In this document: piece after piece, positions 8,129-17,295 of the stretch | How the letters are laid out: the number at the start of each line of letters is the position of its first letter | Position numbering within the stretch: the first letter of the stretch is position 1 | Source of the DNA: DASRBN01 sp035294305 | GTDB lineage: Bacteria > Chloroflexota > Ktedonobacteria > Ktedonobacterales > Ktedonobacteraceae | Assembly (NCBI GenBank): GCA_035294305.1 | Contig: DATGLD010000006.1 | Span: 1 to 64,000 of the forward strand | DNA: 64,000 nt | Direction: 5' to 3' | The notes under the pieces: model-generated | The model's database searches: none | What the model was told of the DNA's origin: nothing | The model's input: the letters and a program-made list of their open reading frames with translations, nothing else | Position numbers and translations under genes: made by a program

Positions 8129-11100
8129 ATGACCATGGTTGATGTAGGACTGGAGCAGATTGGCTCGTATGCAACTATCCGCCTGCTGTATGAAAGTTCT
8201 ACCGGTCGCGCCTACCTGGGAAAACACCCACAGCGCAAAAAGTACGTTGTGATCAAGCTATTTCGTACTCCATTTCGCACGCCCGAAGCCCGGGAAGCCT
8301 TTCTTGCTCATGCCAAAAAGCTGAAGAAGCTCAAACATCGCAACATCGCCGAAATACAGGACGCCGGTTTTGTTGTCGGGACGGGTGGGAACGAAGAGTA
8401 TGGCTATCATGTCATTCAATATGTGCTGGAAGATGAGCAGGCGCAGCGTTTCGTTGAAGGGCAGCAGTATTCGCCTGTAGAAGTAAAGCGCGTAATCTCT
8501 ATCGTTGCCGATGCGCTCAATTATGCTCATCAAACCAATACTCTGCATAGCAATATTCATCCTGGTAACCTGCTTTTTGCTCGAAATAATGATATCTTGC
8601 TTACCGATTTCTCCCCACTACCGCAAACCCAAGGACAAGGCGAAATCATTCCCTTGAATACCACCGGTAAATCGCTCCTCTACATGGCTCCCGAACAACT
8701 GCGCGGAGTGCCTGTTGCCGCCAGCGATCAGTACAGTTTAGCGGTGATGGCGTTTGAATGGTTGTGCGGGCGGCGTCCCTACCTGGCAAATGAGCCAGGG
8801 GCCTTGCTCGCCCAGCAGGAACACGAACCGCTGCCTTCACCGCAGACTTTCAATAGCGCCATTTCGCCCCAGGTTGAACAGGTGCTGCTCAAGGCCCTCG
8901 CTCTGAACCCGGAAGATCGTTTCTCGAATGTCCAGAAATTTGCCGACGCCTATTTGCGGGCGTTGATGGGCATTCCAATGGCTGAGCCACTGGAGACGAA
9001 ACATATATCAGCATCACGTAGCGAGCCTGTAGCCACCGTGCAAAACACGCAACAGCCTGTTTCAAAAAATGACGGAAAAGAAATCAAGGCCGCGTCTCCT
9101 GTGCCGGCTGCCAGGAAGTCGCGTAAAGTCAAGTCAACGGCCCTTGCACCGGCCTCGGCGGACCTGGACGATGTGAAGGTTGCCCCACGTGTGCCAATTT
9201 CCGCCTCCCAAGAAAATATCGATGCAGAACAAAAGTCAGTTGTACCCATTGCTACTCAATCCAGGCCTTCTACAGCCACTACGGATGAGATACCGGAAGA
9301 AAATGCAGGGATAGAGGATCAATTCGCGGCAACAGTATCGGAAGTATATGATGAGGTAATGGAGACTGTGCCGGATGTCCGGGATAGTCAATATTCGTTG
9401 GAAGAAATTGTCTCTGCCGACCTCCAGCAGGGCGGCATCCTCTCTCGACGGCTGCCTGGGTACGAAGAGCGAGCGGCGCAAATTGAGATGGCACAGCTGG
9501 TTGCGCAATCATTGACAGGCGAAGCGCCTGCCATCATCGAAGCCTCAACAGGTACGGGCAAGTCCTTAGCCTATCTCATCCCCATTGTGCGCTCGGGCAG
9601 GGTTGCGATCATCAGCACCGCGAATAAGGCCTTGCAGGAACAGCTTTTCTTTAAGGATATCCCATTTGTGCAGAAACACATCCAACCATTTGATGCCGCG
9701 CTGGTTAAGGGCATGGCTAACTATGTGTGCCTTGACCGGTTGGAAGAAGAACGCAATGGCATACAGCATCTAGTCAAGAATCGCGATTTTACGCGATTGG
9801 TCGATATTATCAATGATCCCGATTCTAGCTTCACGGGCGATTTTGAGACGTTAGGTTTTACGCTGCCCGCCGATATTCGCAGTAAGGTTTATGCTGAACG
9901 CGATCAATGCACATGGGGCAAATGTCCATTTTTTAAGGATTGCTACGTGCGCAAGATGAAGGTGAAGGCAGGATATGCGAAGGTAGTCGTCGTCAATCAT
10001 ACACTGCTACTCATCGATGCTGAGTTAGAGGGCTTTCTGCTGCCCGACCGGGATGTGATTGTTGTGGACGAGGCGCATCACCTGGAAGAAGAGGCGACGC
10101 GCGTCTTCACCGTAAAGGTCAGTTATGGACAGGTAACGACGCTGCTGGCGCAACGGTTACTCAAGGACCACAGTTCGGTGAGCCTGCAGGATGAGGCCGA
10201 ACATACGGCGAAAATTACCTGGGAGCGTCTTTCGCAGATAGCCGATCCAGGTTACAACAAGGGCCGTACCAACCTGGTGGAAACCTTGGAAGAGGGATTG
10301 GCCCTGGCGAAAGTGCTGGATCAGCTGGCAAATTCACTTCGCCAGTTGCGCCCCAAGACGATGACCGAAAAAGAGGATCAGATGTACGATATGCTGATTG
10401 CCCGCACGAAAAATTTAGCAGCGAATATGCGTACGGTCTTTTCGGTCGATCAGCCTGATAAATTTGTCTACTATGTCGAACGAGTCAATGCACAGGGTAG
10501 GCGCGGCGGCCAGCTTGAGGTATTTGCTGCTCCTTTAGAAGTATCCAGCTGGCTCAAGGAGCGGTTGTTCGATAAATATAATGTGATCTGTACGTCCGCG
10601 ACGCTAGCTACGATTGGCCCGGACCCGCAGAAACCGGCGGATCGCGGCCCAAATTTTGTCTATTTCCGCCGCCGTGTGGGACTCGACCGGCGTGATTATC
10701 CCAATGTACAGGAACGCATTCTCCCGCTCACGTTCGATTACGAGCATAACGCCGTCCTCTATATTCCCCGCCACTTGCCAGAACCCGTCTATGGTTCGGG
10801 GCCGGAAGCGATTCGCTATACGAAGTCCATCGCGCGCGAGATGATGAAGCTGGTCGAGGCTTCGCGCGGCAGGGCTTTTTTGCTCTTTTCCAGCAGGCGC
10901 ATGCTCGAGGAGGTGTTTGACGAGTTTTGCCGCTCGCTGCCCTCGCACCTGGACTATCCATTGCTACGACAGGGAGATATGACGCGCCTTGAACTGACCC
11001 GCACGTTTCGTGAGACTCAGGGAGCCATCCTCTTTGGTCTGAAGAGCTTCTGGGAAGGTGTGGATATCGCCGGGGAAGCCCTCTCGCTGGTAGTAATCGA

Positions 11101-11389
11101 TAAACTGCCGTTTGACCCTCCAGATGACCCGGTTCACGAGGCGCGTGTGGCGCGCATGAAAGCCGCTGGCGAGAACTGGTTCGGCAGCTATGTGCTCCCT
11201 CAGACCGTTCTGCGCCTGAAGCAAGGACTGGGTCGTTTGCTGCGCACGCACGACGACCGCGGTGTAATGGCCATCCTCGATACGCGCTTGCATACCAAAG
11301 GCTATGGAAGGCTGATCTTGAACGCGCTTCCCCCTGCGCGCAGGACGGCGAGTTTGCGGGATGTTGAGGAGTTCTTTCGGGGGATGTAG
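8129..11389 (+). CDS. Pseudokinase fused to a DinG/XPD-type Fe-S helicase
   Basis: A 1086-residue fusion. Residues about 10-285 have a Ser/Thr-kinase fold: the ATP lysine is K43 (VVIKLF) and an APE-like MAPEQLRG is present, but the HRD motif is HSN (140-142), its usual Lys is His (NIHPGN) and DFG is DFS (160-162), so it is probably catalytically dead. A charged, low-complexity linker (about 290-450) follows. The rest is a superfamily 2 Fe-S helicase: Walker A ASTGTGKS (K478), four cluster cysteines (YVCLDR, then CTWGKCPFFKDC), DEAH at 647-650 and motif VI QGLGRLLRTHDD. DinG helicases unwind R-loops and D-loops in DNA repair and replication. GGGGAG lies a few bases before the ATG at 8129. Confidence 0.92.
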   Translation: MTMVDVGLEQIGSYATIRLLYESSTGRAYLGKHPQRKKYVVIKLFRTPFRTPEAREAFLAHAKKLKKLKHRNIAEIQDAGFVVGTGGNEEYGYHVIQYVLEDEQAQRFVEGQQYSPVEVKRVISIVADALNYAHQTNTLHSNIHPGNLLFARNNDILLTDFSPLPQTQGQGEIIPLNTTGKSLLYMAPEQLRGVPVAASDQYSLAVMAFEWLCGRRPYLANEPGALLAQQEHEPLPSPQTFNSAISPQVEQVLLKALALNPEDRFSNVQKFADAYLRALMGIPMAEPLETKHISASRSEPVATVQNTQQPVSKNDGKEIKAASPVPAARKSRKVKSTALAPASADLDDVKVAPRVPISASQENIDAEQKSVVPIATQSRPSTATTDEIPEENAGIEDQFAATVSEVYDEVMETVPDVRDSQYSLEEIVSADLQQGGILSRRLPGYEERAAQIEMAQLVAQSLTGEAPAIIEASTGTGKSLAYLIPIVRSGRVAIISTANKALQEQLFFKDIPFVQKHIQPFDAALVKGMANYVCLDRLEEERNGIQHLVKNRDFTRLVDIINDPDSSFTGDFETLGFTLPADIRSKVYAERDQCTWGKCPFFKDCYVRKMKVKAGYAKVVVVNHTLLLIDAELEGFLLPDRDVIVVDEAHHLEEEATRVFTVKVSYGQVTTLLAQRLLKDHSSVSLQDEAEHTAKITWERLSQIADPGYNKGRTNLVETLEEGLALAKVLDQLANSLRQLRPKTMTEKEDQMYDMLIARTKNLAANMRTVFSVDQPDKFVYYVERVNAQGRRGGQLEVFAAPLEVSSWLKERLFDKYNVICTSATLATIGPDPQKPADRGPNFVYFRRRVGLDRRDYPNVQERILPLTFDYEHNAVLYIPRHLPEPVYGSGPEAIRYTKSIAREMMKLVEASRGRAFLLFSSRRMLEEVFDEFCRSLPSHLDYPLLRQGDMTRLELTRTFRETQGAILFGLKSFWEGVDIAGEALSLVVIDKLPFDPPDDPVHEARVARMKAAGENWFGSYVLPQTVLRLKQGLGRLLRTHDDRGVMAILDTRLHTKGYGRLILNALPPARRTASLRDVEEFFRGM

Positions 11390-11422
11390 GGGCCAGATTC
11401 ACCGCGCCCTGGGGTGGAAGTT

Positions 11423-13762
11423 CTAATCCGGTTCGGCCCGCGGAAGGGTAAACCAGAAAGTCGAACCCTGGCCCGGCGAACTTTGCACTCCAATCTGTCC
11501 ACCCAGGCGTTCGATAATCATGCGGCTGATGTGTAATCCCAGTCCCAGGCCAACGCCAGAGCCACTCTTGACCTCCACCTCTGGCACGCGATAAAAGCGT
11601 TCCCAGATGCGCTGCTGCTGTTCTCTGGACAAGCCTGGCCCTTCATCGCGCACGGATATTTTGACCACACTACCCGCAAGTTCAAGGCAGACCTCTACCG
11701 GCTTATCCGCCTCCGAGTATTTGAGAGCGTTGGAGAGGAAGTTGCTGATGACCTGCCGCAGGCGGTCGGCATCGCCCATCACCAGCACCTCATCGGTTAC
11801 TGGCGTCGTCAGTTCGATCGTTCTGGCGGGAGCCAGGTAGTGCTGATCCTCGACGCTCTCACGTACTATGGGTAGCAGGTCACAAAGCTGAGGATGGAGT
11901 TCAAGCCGGTTAGCGTGAATGCGGGCCACGTCGAGCAGGTCGCTGATCAAGCGGTTTTGCATGCGAATCTGTCGCTCCGTACGCTCCAAGTGGCCCTGGA
12001 TGGTAGTCAGCATAGCGCTTACTTCGCCAGGTAAGCTTGCCTGTTGCTTCAGTGCCCTGTTTATCTGCCGTTTAGCAAGCTGCACACTCCCTTGAATCGT
12101 TGTGAGGGGAGTACGCAGTTCATGACCGGCGATACCGATGAACTCATCCATCAGGCGATTCGTTTCTCGTAGCGCCAGGATAGAAGCCTGCGCCTCTGTG
12201 CGCTCCTGGAATAGCCGGCTGCGCTCTACTGTAAGCGCGGCCAATTGAGCCAATGCCCTGGCCAGTGCTATTTCCTGCTCAGAATAGTCGTGCGATGGAT
12301 CACCCGCATCATACGTAACCACTCCAACTATTCGCCCTTCGAGCATCATTGGCATCAAAAGCAACTTTTTTGACCCATAAACATTGGGGCGGCCCGCAAA
12401 AGGAGGTTCTCGCAGGTCAAGTATGACAGCCTCTCCTGCAATGATACGACGCTCTATAGAAGTGCCGGCAACAAGTTCATGAACGGTGAACCCTGGCTGT
12501 CGCTCTCGCCAGGCCTGCTCGTGTTCAGTGGACATTCCAACGATCGCCCTGGATTGCAGTTCATGAGTCGCTTCCTTGAAGACTGTCAGGCTGACAAATG
12601 GATAGCCTACCACCTGGCTCATGAGGCCGGCGAGGCGCTGGGCAACCATATCTATCCCATTTTCGCCATTGTTTTCCTCGCCATCATTTTCCAAAATTTG
12701 TTTTTGGGTTATTCGTGCCTGTACCAGCGCTTCCGCGAATTGTAGGAGGGCTTGTAAAGCGGCACGGGTGCGCTGCGCACCTCTGCGTAATTCGGTCACA
12801 TCACGCATCACAACCACTGCGCCCTGGACATCTCCTGCCTGACCGCGAACAGGCGCACCACTCACGTTGAAGATATGATCTTCTCCGTCGACTGTACGCA
12901 TCGTTATATCAACCGTGTGCGAACCTACGAGGACCTCTCCCTGAAGGACGCGTGTTACCGGGAGATTCTCCCGCATCAATGGTTGGCCCTGTTCATCACG
13001 CAGGAAAAAAGCGGAAAAGCGATCGGGATATGGTTGGTCTAGATAATCACCCTGCTGAGTATATGGATTGAACAACTGGGCGGCCGGATTGGTGCGCCGT
13101 ACATGATAAGCACTGTCATAGACATAGATTCCATCGACGATGGCGGTAACGATGGCTTCCAGTTCGTTCGCCTGAGCCGCGGCCTGGGCTTTCTCCTGCT
13201 CTAACTGCGTTACCAGTTGTTGAATCTGCCGGTGCGCTCGTTCAGCGTGGCTGCGTGCGTATTCGATACGACTGACAATCAGGCAGATAGCAATACCAAA
13301 AACCAGGAAAGTTGCTGTTTCCAGGACAGGTTGAACCGAGGAAAGATTCCATGTAAAAGAGGGTGAAAGGAGTAGGAAATTCAGCAGGATGGTTCCACAC
13401 AAAGTGGCAACCAGGCCTGGACCGGTACCCCACAAAAGAGCGACCAGCAAGACAGAGGATAGAGCAAATATGCCACGTAAGAAGAATGTAGGAAAGATGT
13501 GCAGCACAAACATGGTAAATAGAGCCATCAAGGCAGGCAAGCATAGAGATGCCAGATAGCCCACCAGCGGCGTATTCCAGGGAGCAGGAAGCCAGGTAGG
13601 AGTAAATGTGGCGGCAAGCAAAACCCGTCGTATATCCTTCCAGTTCCACATCGAATGGTCGTAGTTCTTTGATGCCTCCGGTTCGTTCTGGGCCAGGTCG
13701 GGTGTTGTCTGATGCGGAAGGTCTCCTGAAAGACTGACCTCAGCAAACTCTTTATGTTCCAT
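11423..13762 (-). CDS. Membrane histidine kinase with DUF4118, PAS and GAF domains
   Basis: A 779-residue sensor kinase. An N-terminal membrane unit of about four hydrophobic segments (residues about 55-165) resembles the KdpD-type DUF4118 domain (GTGPGLVATLCGTILLNFLL). It is followed by a coiled segment, a PAS domain (AIVDGIYVYDSAYHVRRTNP), a GAF domain, a HisKA domain with the H-box IAGHELRTPLTTIQGS and HATPase_c (NFLSNALKYSE, DEGPGLS, GVGLGLHIS). All kinase motifs are intact. No response regulator adjoins it, so its partner is elsewhere. It is convergent with the helicase gene, with only 33 bases between the stops. Confidence 0.93.
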   Translation of the reverse strand: MEHKEFAEVSLSGDLPHQTTPDLAQNEPEASKNYDHSMWNWKDIRRVLLAATFTPTWLPAPWNTPLVGYLASLCLPALMALFTMFVLHIFPTFFLRGIFALSSVLLVALLWGTGPGLVATLCGTILLNFLLLSPSFTWNLSSVQPVLETATFLVFGIAICLIVSRIEYARSHAERAHRQIQQLVTQLEQEKAQAAAQANELEAIVTAIVDGIYVYDSAYHVRRTNPAAQLFNPYTQQGDYLDQPYPDRFSAFFLRDEQGQPLMRENLPVTRVLQGEVLVGSHTVDITMRTVDGEDHIFNVSGAPVRGQAGDVQGAVVVMRDVTELRRGAQRTRAALQALLQFAEALVQARITQKQILENDGEENNGENGIDMVAQRLAGLMSQVVGYPFVSLTVFKEATHELQSRAIVGMSTEHEQAWRERQPGFTVHELVAGTSIERRIIAGEAVILDLREPPFAGRPNVYGSKKLLLMPMMLEGRIVGVVTYDAGDPSHDYSEQEIALARALAQLAALTVERSRLFQERTEAQASILALRETNRLMDEFIGIAGHELRTPLTTIQGSVQLAKRQINRALKQQASLPGEVSAMLTTIQGHLERTERQIRMQNRLISDLLDVARIHANRLELHPQLCDLLPIVRESVEDQHYLAPARTIELTTPVTDEVLVMGDADRLRQVISNFLSNALKYSEADKPVEVCLELAGSVVKISVRDEGPGLSREQQQRIWERFYRVPEVEVKSGSGVGLGLGLHISRMIIERLGGQIGVQSSPGQGSTFWFTLPRAEPD

Positions 13763-14119
13763 GAGCGTTTCTCTTTATCTCTATTGAACCGGTGATAGCA
13801 CTACTAATAGCACTATATAACAGAGCGGCATATCAGGCAAATCCGGGGTCTTCTTTAGGAGTAAAATTCTACGACAAACGCTACCCTTAAGCACGCGGGA
13901 GATACAAAATGGGTGACAAAACAACCAGAAATAGGCTGGTGATTCCCCAGCATGAGGGGCAGATGGCTTTACTGGATGAAGCATCTCATCAATTTCTGGG
14001 AAATCACTACAAAATAGGGGCTAGACAAACCCATTCCATAAGACTACAATGGAAAGTGCATTCCGACGCAAGGACAGAGAGTTTTTGTCCAGTTATATCA
14101 GTTTCAGGGGAGATTGCGC
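13763..14119. other. Divergent intergenic region
   Basis: 357 bases between two divergently transcribed genes. ATAGCACTA occurs twice close together near 13795-13815. An 88-codon ORF at 13909-14175 has a possible Shine-Dalgarno but overlaps the next gene and matches no family I know. I see no clear promoter pair. Confidence 0.5.
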
Positions 14120-15658
14120 ATGAGCAAGATCAAGATGCGCTGCACTACCTGCGGCAAGTGGTTTCAGTCGGCTAATGCTAAAGAAGTAACTTGCCCAGAT
14201 TGTTTGCAGAAGGCCCGAAAAGAAAAAATGGCGGCAAAATCGACTCCGCCGGCTACCAGCAGACCAGCAGATCAAGGTGTTCCTGGTGCAACAGGTGCTA
14301 CACGACCGGCACCAGCGCCTAAACCAAAATCAGTTCCTAGCGAGACGAGCCGCTGGTTCGATTCCGTCCAGGATATCAAGGTAGGCGAACCAGATTCGCC
14401 GCAACGTCCCAGGTTGCCTTTCTCCCCTGCTCCTCGCGATAATCGCAGTGGGTCAGAACGTATGGGTAATCGCGGGCCGGGCGGTTATCGAGATGACCGG
14501 GGGTTAGGAGGTTATCGAGAAGATCGCGGGCCGGGCGGTTATCGAGATGACCGGGGTATGGGAGGATATCGCGAGGGGAGTAATCGCGGGCCAGGCGTAT
14601 ACCGTGAAGACCGTGGGCCCGGTGGCTATCGAGATGACCGCGGCAATCGCGGGCCGGGCGGTTACCGCGAGGATCGCGGGCCGGGCGGCTATCGAGTCGG
14701 CGGCGCTTCAGGTATAGGAAGTACTATTGGGCAACGGCCACGCCAGCCGCTGGAAGGAGGCTATGGGCGCGGGCCGCGACCAAAACCACCTGGTGAACCT
14801 CATCGCGACCGCTTTCCAGGCGGCAATCGCGGCGGGCGGCCAGAACAAAAGGTCAAGAAACCGAGGCCAGCTGCGCCACCTAAGCCAAAGCGTGAGAAGA
14901 TTCCGCCACCGAAACCTTTTGTACCAACCGAAGAGCAGGTCAAACAGGTTGAGGAACGTTACCTGGAGCTGGCAACACCGACTGAGTTTGACGGTATTCG
15001 CACGCAAATCTCGAAAGAGCTGGGTATACCGAAGAAAGCCGTCAAGAAGATCGTCAAAGAACTGCGCGATCGGCAAGGCATTCCAAGCTGGTGGGAAATG
15101 CAGACCTACAAGGGCGATAGCGAGGAACTGGCGAAGATCAAGGCTGCTTACGAACCGTACCTGCCTCTTCCACCTGTCGGAGTGCATAAGACTATTGCCG
15201 ATGAACTTGGGCTTAAGCCGGGCATCGTCTACCAGGCAATCAAAGCTATACGCCTGGAAATGAATCTGCCCCAGTATAATGATCCTGCGTTGCATGGCCT
15301 CGAACTGCAGCCGAAGAAAAAGAAGACCTCTACCGAGGACTCTACGCCAGGAGAAGAGAGTAAGGCTGAACAGGCCGCATCTCTAGCAGAGGCAGCTTCA
15401 TCCACCGGGAGCGCCGAAGGTGCTCCTATGGTGGTTGGTTCTAGTGATGGAGAGGCAAGCATACATACCGGGATGGCTAAAGGGGTGGATGAAGTAGCAA
15501 CACCTTCCGAGTTTGTAGCGGCTACCTCGAATGTGACGCAAACTGCTGATGACAACGCGGGCAGTGCATCCGACACGGAGCATGTGCCTGGCACGCCCGA
15601 AAGTTCAGAAGTGATTGCAGCAACTTTGAGCGATGGGGGCGTGAGCCAGGCAGAATAG
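14120..15658 (+). CDS. Zinc-ribbon protein with RG/GYR repeats and twin helix-turn-helix-like units
   Basis: A 512-residue protein, function unknown. Residues about 1-30 hold a four-cysteine zinc ribbon (CTTCGKWF...CPDC). Residues about 110-195 are tandem repeats of the type RGPGGYRDD/RGPGGYRED, rich in Arg, Gly, Tyr and Asp, followed by a basic Pro-rich stretch. Residues about 275-385 hold two related units (ISKELGIPKKAVKKIVKELR and IADELGLKPGIVYQAIKAIR) that look like helix-turn-helix repeats. The tail is acidic and Ser/Ala-rich. The composition recalls RGG-type nucleic-acid-binding proteins that form condensates; this is inference. The start is ATG 14120, with AGGGGAG 7 bases upstream. Confidence 0.75.
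   Translation: MSKIKMRCTTCGKWFQSANAKEVTCPDCLQKARKEKMAAKSTPPATSRPADQGVPGATGATRPAPAPKPKSVPSETSRWFDSVQDIKVGEPDSPQRPRLPFSPAPRDNRSGSERMGNRGPGGYRDDRGLGGYREDRGPGGYRDDRGMGGYREGSNRGPGVYREDRGPGGYRDDRGNRGPGGYREDRGPGGYRVGGASGIGSTIGQRPRQPLEGGYGRGPRPKPPGEPHRDRFPGGNRGGRPEQKVKKPRPAAPPKPKREKIPPPKPFVPTEEQVKQVEERYLELATPTEFDGIRTQISKELGIPKKAVKKIVKELRDRQGIPSWWEMQTYKGDSEELAKIKAAYEPYLPLPPVGVHKTIADELGLKPGIVYQAIKAIRLEMNLPQYNDPALHGLELQPKKKKTSTEDSTPGEESKAEQAASLAEAASSTGSAEGAPMVVGSSDGEASIHTGMAKGVDEVATPSEFVAATSNVTQTADDNAGSASDTEHVPGTPESSEVIAATLSDGGVSQAE
14461..14700 (+). repeat. Tandem coding repeats (RGPGGYR units)
   Basis: Imperfect direct repeats of roughly 30-36 bases built on CGCGGGCCGGGCGGTTATCG. They encode alternating RGPGGYRDD and RGPGGYRED units. 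The DNA identity between copies suggests recent expansion by slippage or recombination. Confidence 0.85.
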
Positions 15659-15695
15659 CGTGCTGTACACGTTCATATGATCGAAGATATGCAAT

Positions 15696-15720
15696 GGCAC
15701 CCCTTGTGGGTGCCAGCCCT
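15696..15720 (+). terminator. Probable intrinsic terminator
   Basis: GGCACCC (15696-15702) pairs with GGGTGCC (15708-15714) over a 5-base loop. It is followed by AGCCCTTTTA, a short T-tract. It separates the RG-repeat gene from the HIT gene. Confidence 0.55.
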
Positions 15721-15763
15721 TTTATCGGGTCAAGCATTATAGCACGATAGTGAGGGGAAATCT

Positions 15764-16111
15764 ATGGAGGAAAACTGCCTGTTCTGCAAAATTGCAGCCG
15801 GTCAGATACCGGGTAAAATTGTCTACCGGGACGACGATGTCGTAGCGTTTGAGGATATCAATCCGCAGGCTCCGCATCACATCCTGATCATTTCTCGTCG
15901 TCATATTCCGTCAATGGCGAATTTGACGCTCGATGATGGGCCTGTACTCGCCCACATCTTTACTACGGCGGCAAAGTTAGCTCGTGAGATGGGATTTGAG
16001 AAGAGTGGCTACCGGATGGTAACGAATGTGGGTCCTGATGCCGGGCAAAGTGTGTTTCATTTGCATTTTCACCTGCTTGGAGGTCGCAAATTTGGCTGGC
16101 CGCCAGGGTAA
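15764..16111 (+). CDS. HIT-family nucleotide hydrolase/transferase
   Basis: A 115-residue cytosolic protein of standard HIT (HINT-like) length. The histidine triad HLHFHLLGG is near residues 96-104, with the upstream CLFCKIAAGQIP opening and the DINPQAPHHILII strand typical of the family. HIT proteins hydrolyse adenosine phosphoramidates or dinucleoside polyphosphates; the exact substrate is not predictable. GAGGGG lies before the ATG. It is followed after 12 bases by the glycosyltransferase genes and may be co-transcribed with them. Confidence 0.93.
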   Translation: MEENCLFCKIAAGQIPGKIVYRDDDVVAFEDINPQAPHHILIISRRHIPSMANLTLDDGPVLAHIFTTAAKLAREMGFEKSGYRMVTNVGPDAGQSVFHLHFHLLGGRKFGWPPG

Positions 16112-16123
16112 TGATCTTTTCTT

Positions 16124-17290
16124 ATGCGTATTGCTATTGACTATACGGCAGCGGCCCGGCAAGGGGCCGGTGTCGGAAATTATGTGCGCAGCCTGGTCAA
16201 TGCCATGCTCGCGCAAGATACCACGAACCAGTATATCCTGCTGACAAGTGGACGTCCCACAAAGGAGCGTCCTTTTCCTGTTGCGCCGAACGCGCGCGGG
16301 CGCAGCGTCTTTATCCCCGACCGCTATCTGAATATCCTGTGGTATCGCTGGCGGTTGCCGCTTTACGCCACCTTTTTCACCGGGCAGGTAGATATTTACC
16401 ATGGCCCCGATTTCGTATTGCCCCCGCTCAACGGCAAATTGCGCAAGATCGTAACCGTTCACGACCTGGCTTTTTTGGAACATCCAGAGTACGCCGTTCC
16501 TGAGCTTGCCGCCTACCTGGCGAAAGTTGTCCCGGAAGCGATTAGCGCCGCCGATACAGTGGCCGCCGTCTCGCAGGCCACTAAACAGACACTTATCGAG
16601 CGCTTCAAGACCCCGGCAGAAAAGATTACCGTCATCCCTAACGGCATCCGGCCAACGTTCCGGCGCATTACCGACCCGCTACTGCTGGGAGCAACGCGCA
16701 ATAAATATGAACTGAAACATCCATTAGTGCTGGGTGTTGGCACGTTGGAGCCGCGCAAAAATCATCTGGGCCTCATCAAGGCTTTCTACCAGGCGCAGGC
16801 AGGCAGCGGGAGTCGGAAAGGGAAACAGCAACAGCAGCGACCGGCAATGCTGGCGCTCGCGGGTGGCTCGGGCTGGCTTTATGACGAGACACGGCAACTG
16901 GTGGCCGACCTGAAACTTGAGAAGAAGGTTCGTTTTCTAGGGCGTGTGAGCGAGCTTGAATTAATCACGTTGTATAGCCTGGCCGACGTGTTCGCTTTCC
17001 CGTCCTTTTTTGAGGGCTTTGGCGTGCCGCCTCTGGAAGCGATGGCCTGTGGCGCTCCCGTCATCACCTCGAATACATCTTCGTTGCCGGAGGTCGTGGG
17101 CGACGCGGCGCTGCTGGTCGATCCACATGACACGAACGAGCTTGCAAGGGCCATCACTCGTCTCATCGAGGATGAGCAGCTGCGCGAGGAACTGCGCCAG
17201 AAGGGTTACGAGCAAGTCAAGCAATATAGCTGGCCCGATTCGGCGCGCAAAATGCTCTCCGTATATGAGAAGTTATATAAAGAGGGGTGA
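16124..17290 (+). CDS. GT4-family glycosyltransferase (1 of 3)
   Basis: A 388-residue GT-B fold enzyme. The C-terminal glycosyltransferase group 1 domain has VGTLEPRKNHLGLIKAF and the E-x7-E-type motif FFEGFGVPPLEAMACG with the following NTSSLPEVVGDAALL. The N-terminal half has the acceptor domain (IYHGPDFVLPPL, TVHDLAFLEHP). It would transfer a sugar from an activated donor, probably to a lipid or polysaccharide acceptor at the membrane face. A small Gln-rich insertion (about residues 228-238, SGSRKGKQQQQ) is unusual. It overlaps the next gene's possible GTG start. The ribosome-binding site is weak. Confidence 0.9.
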   Translation: MRIAIDYTAAARQGAGVGNYVRSLVNAMLAQDTTNQYILLTSGRPTKERPFPVAPNARGRSVFIPDRYLNILWYRWRLPLYATFFTGQVDIYHGPDFVLPPLNGKLRKIVTVHDLAFLEHPEYAVPELAAYLAKVVPEAISAADTVAAVSQATKQTLIERFKTPAEKITVIPNGIRPTFRRITDPLLLGATRNKYELKHPLVLGVGTLEPRKNHLGLIKAFYQAQAGSGSRKGKQQQQRPAMLALAGGSGWLYDETRQLVADLKLEKKVRFLGRVSELELITLYSLADVFAFPSFFEGFGVPPLEAMACGAPVITSNTSSLPEVVGDAALLVDPHDTNELARAITRLIEDEQLREELRQKGYEQVKQYSWPDSARKMLSVYEKLYKEG

Positions 17291-17295
17291 GCCGG

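Noticed and set aside
13909..14175. 88-codon ORF before the RG-repeat gene
   Set aside because: Has a possible Shine-Dalgarno but overlaps the next gene by more than 50 bases and matches no family.
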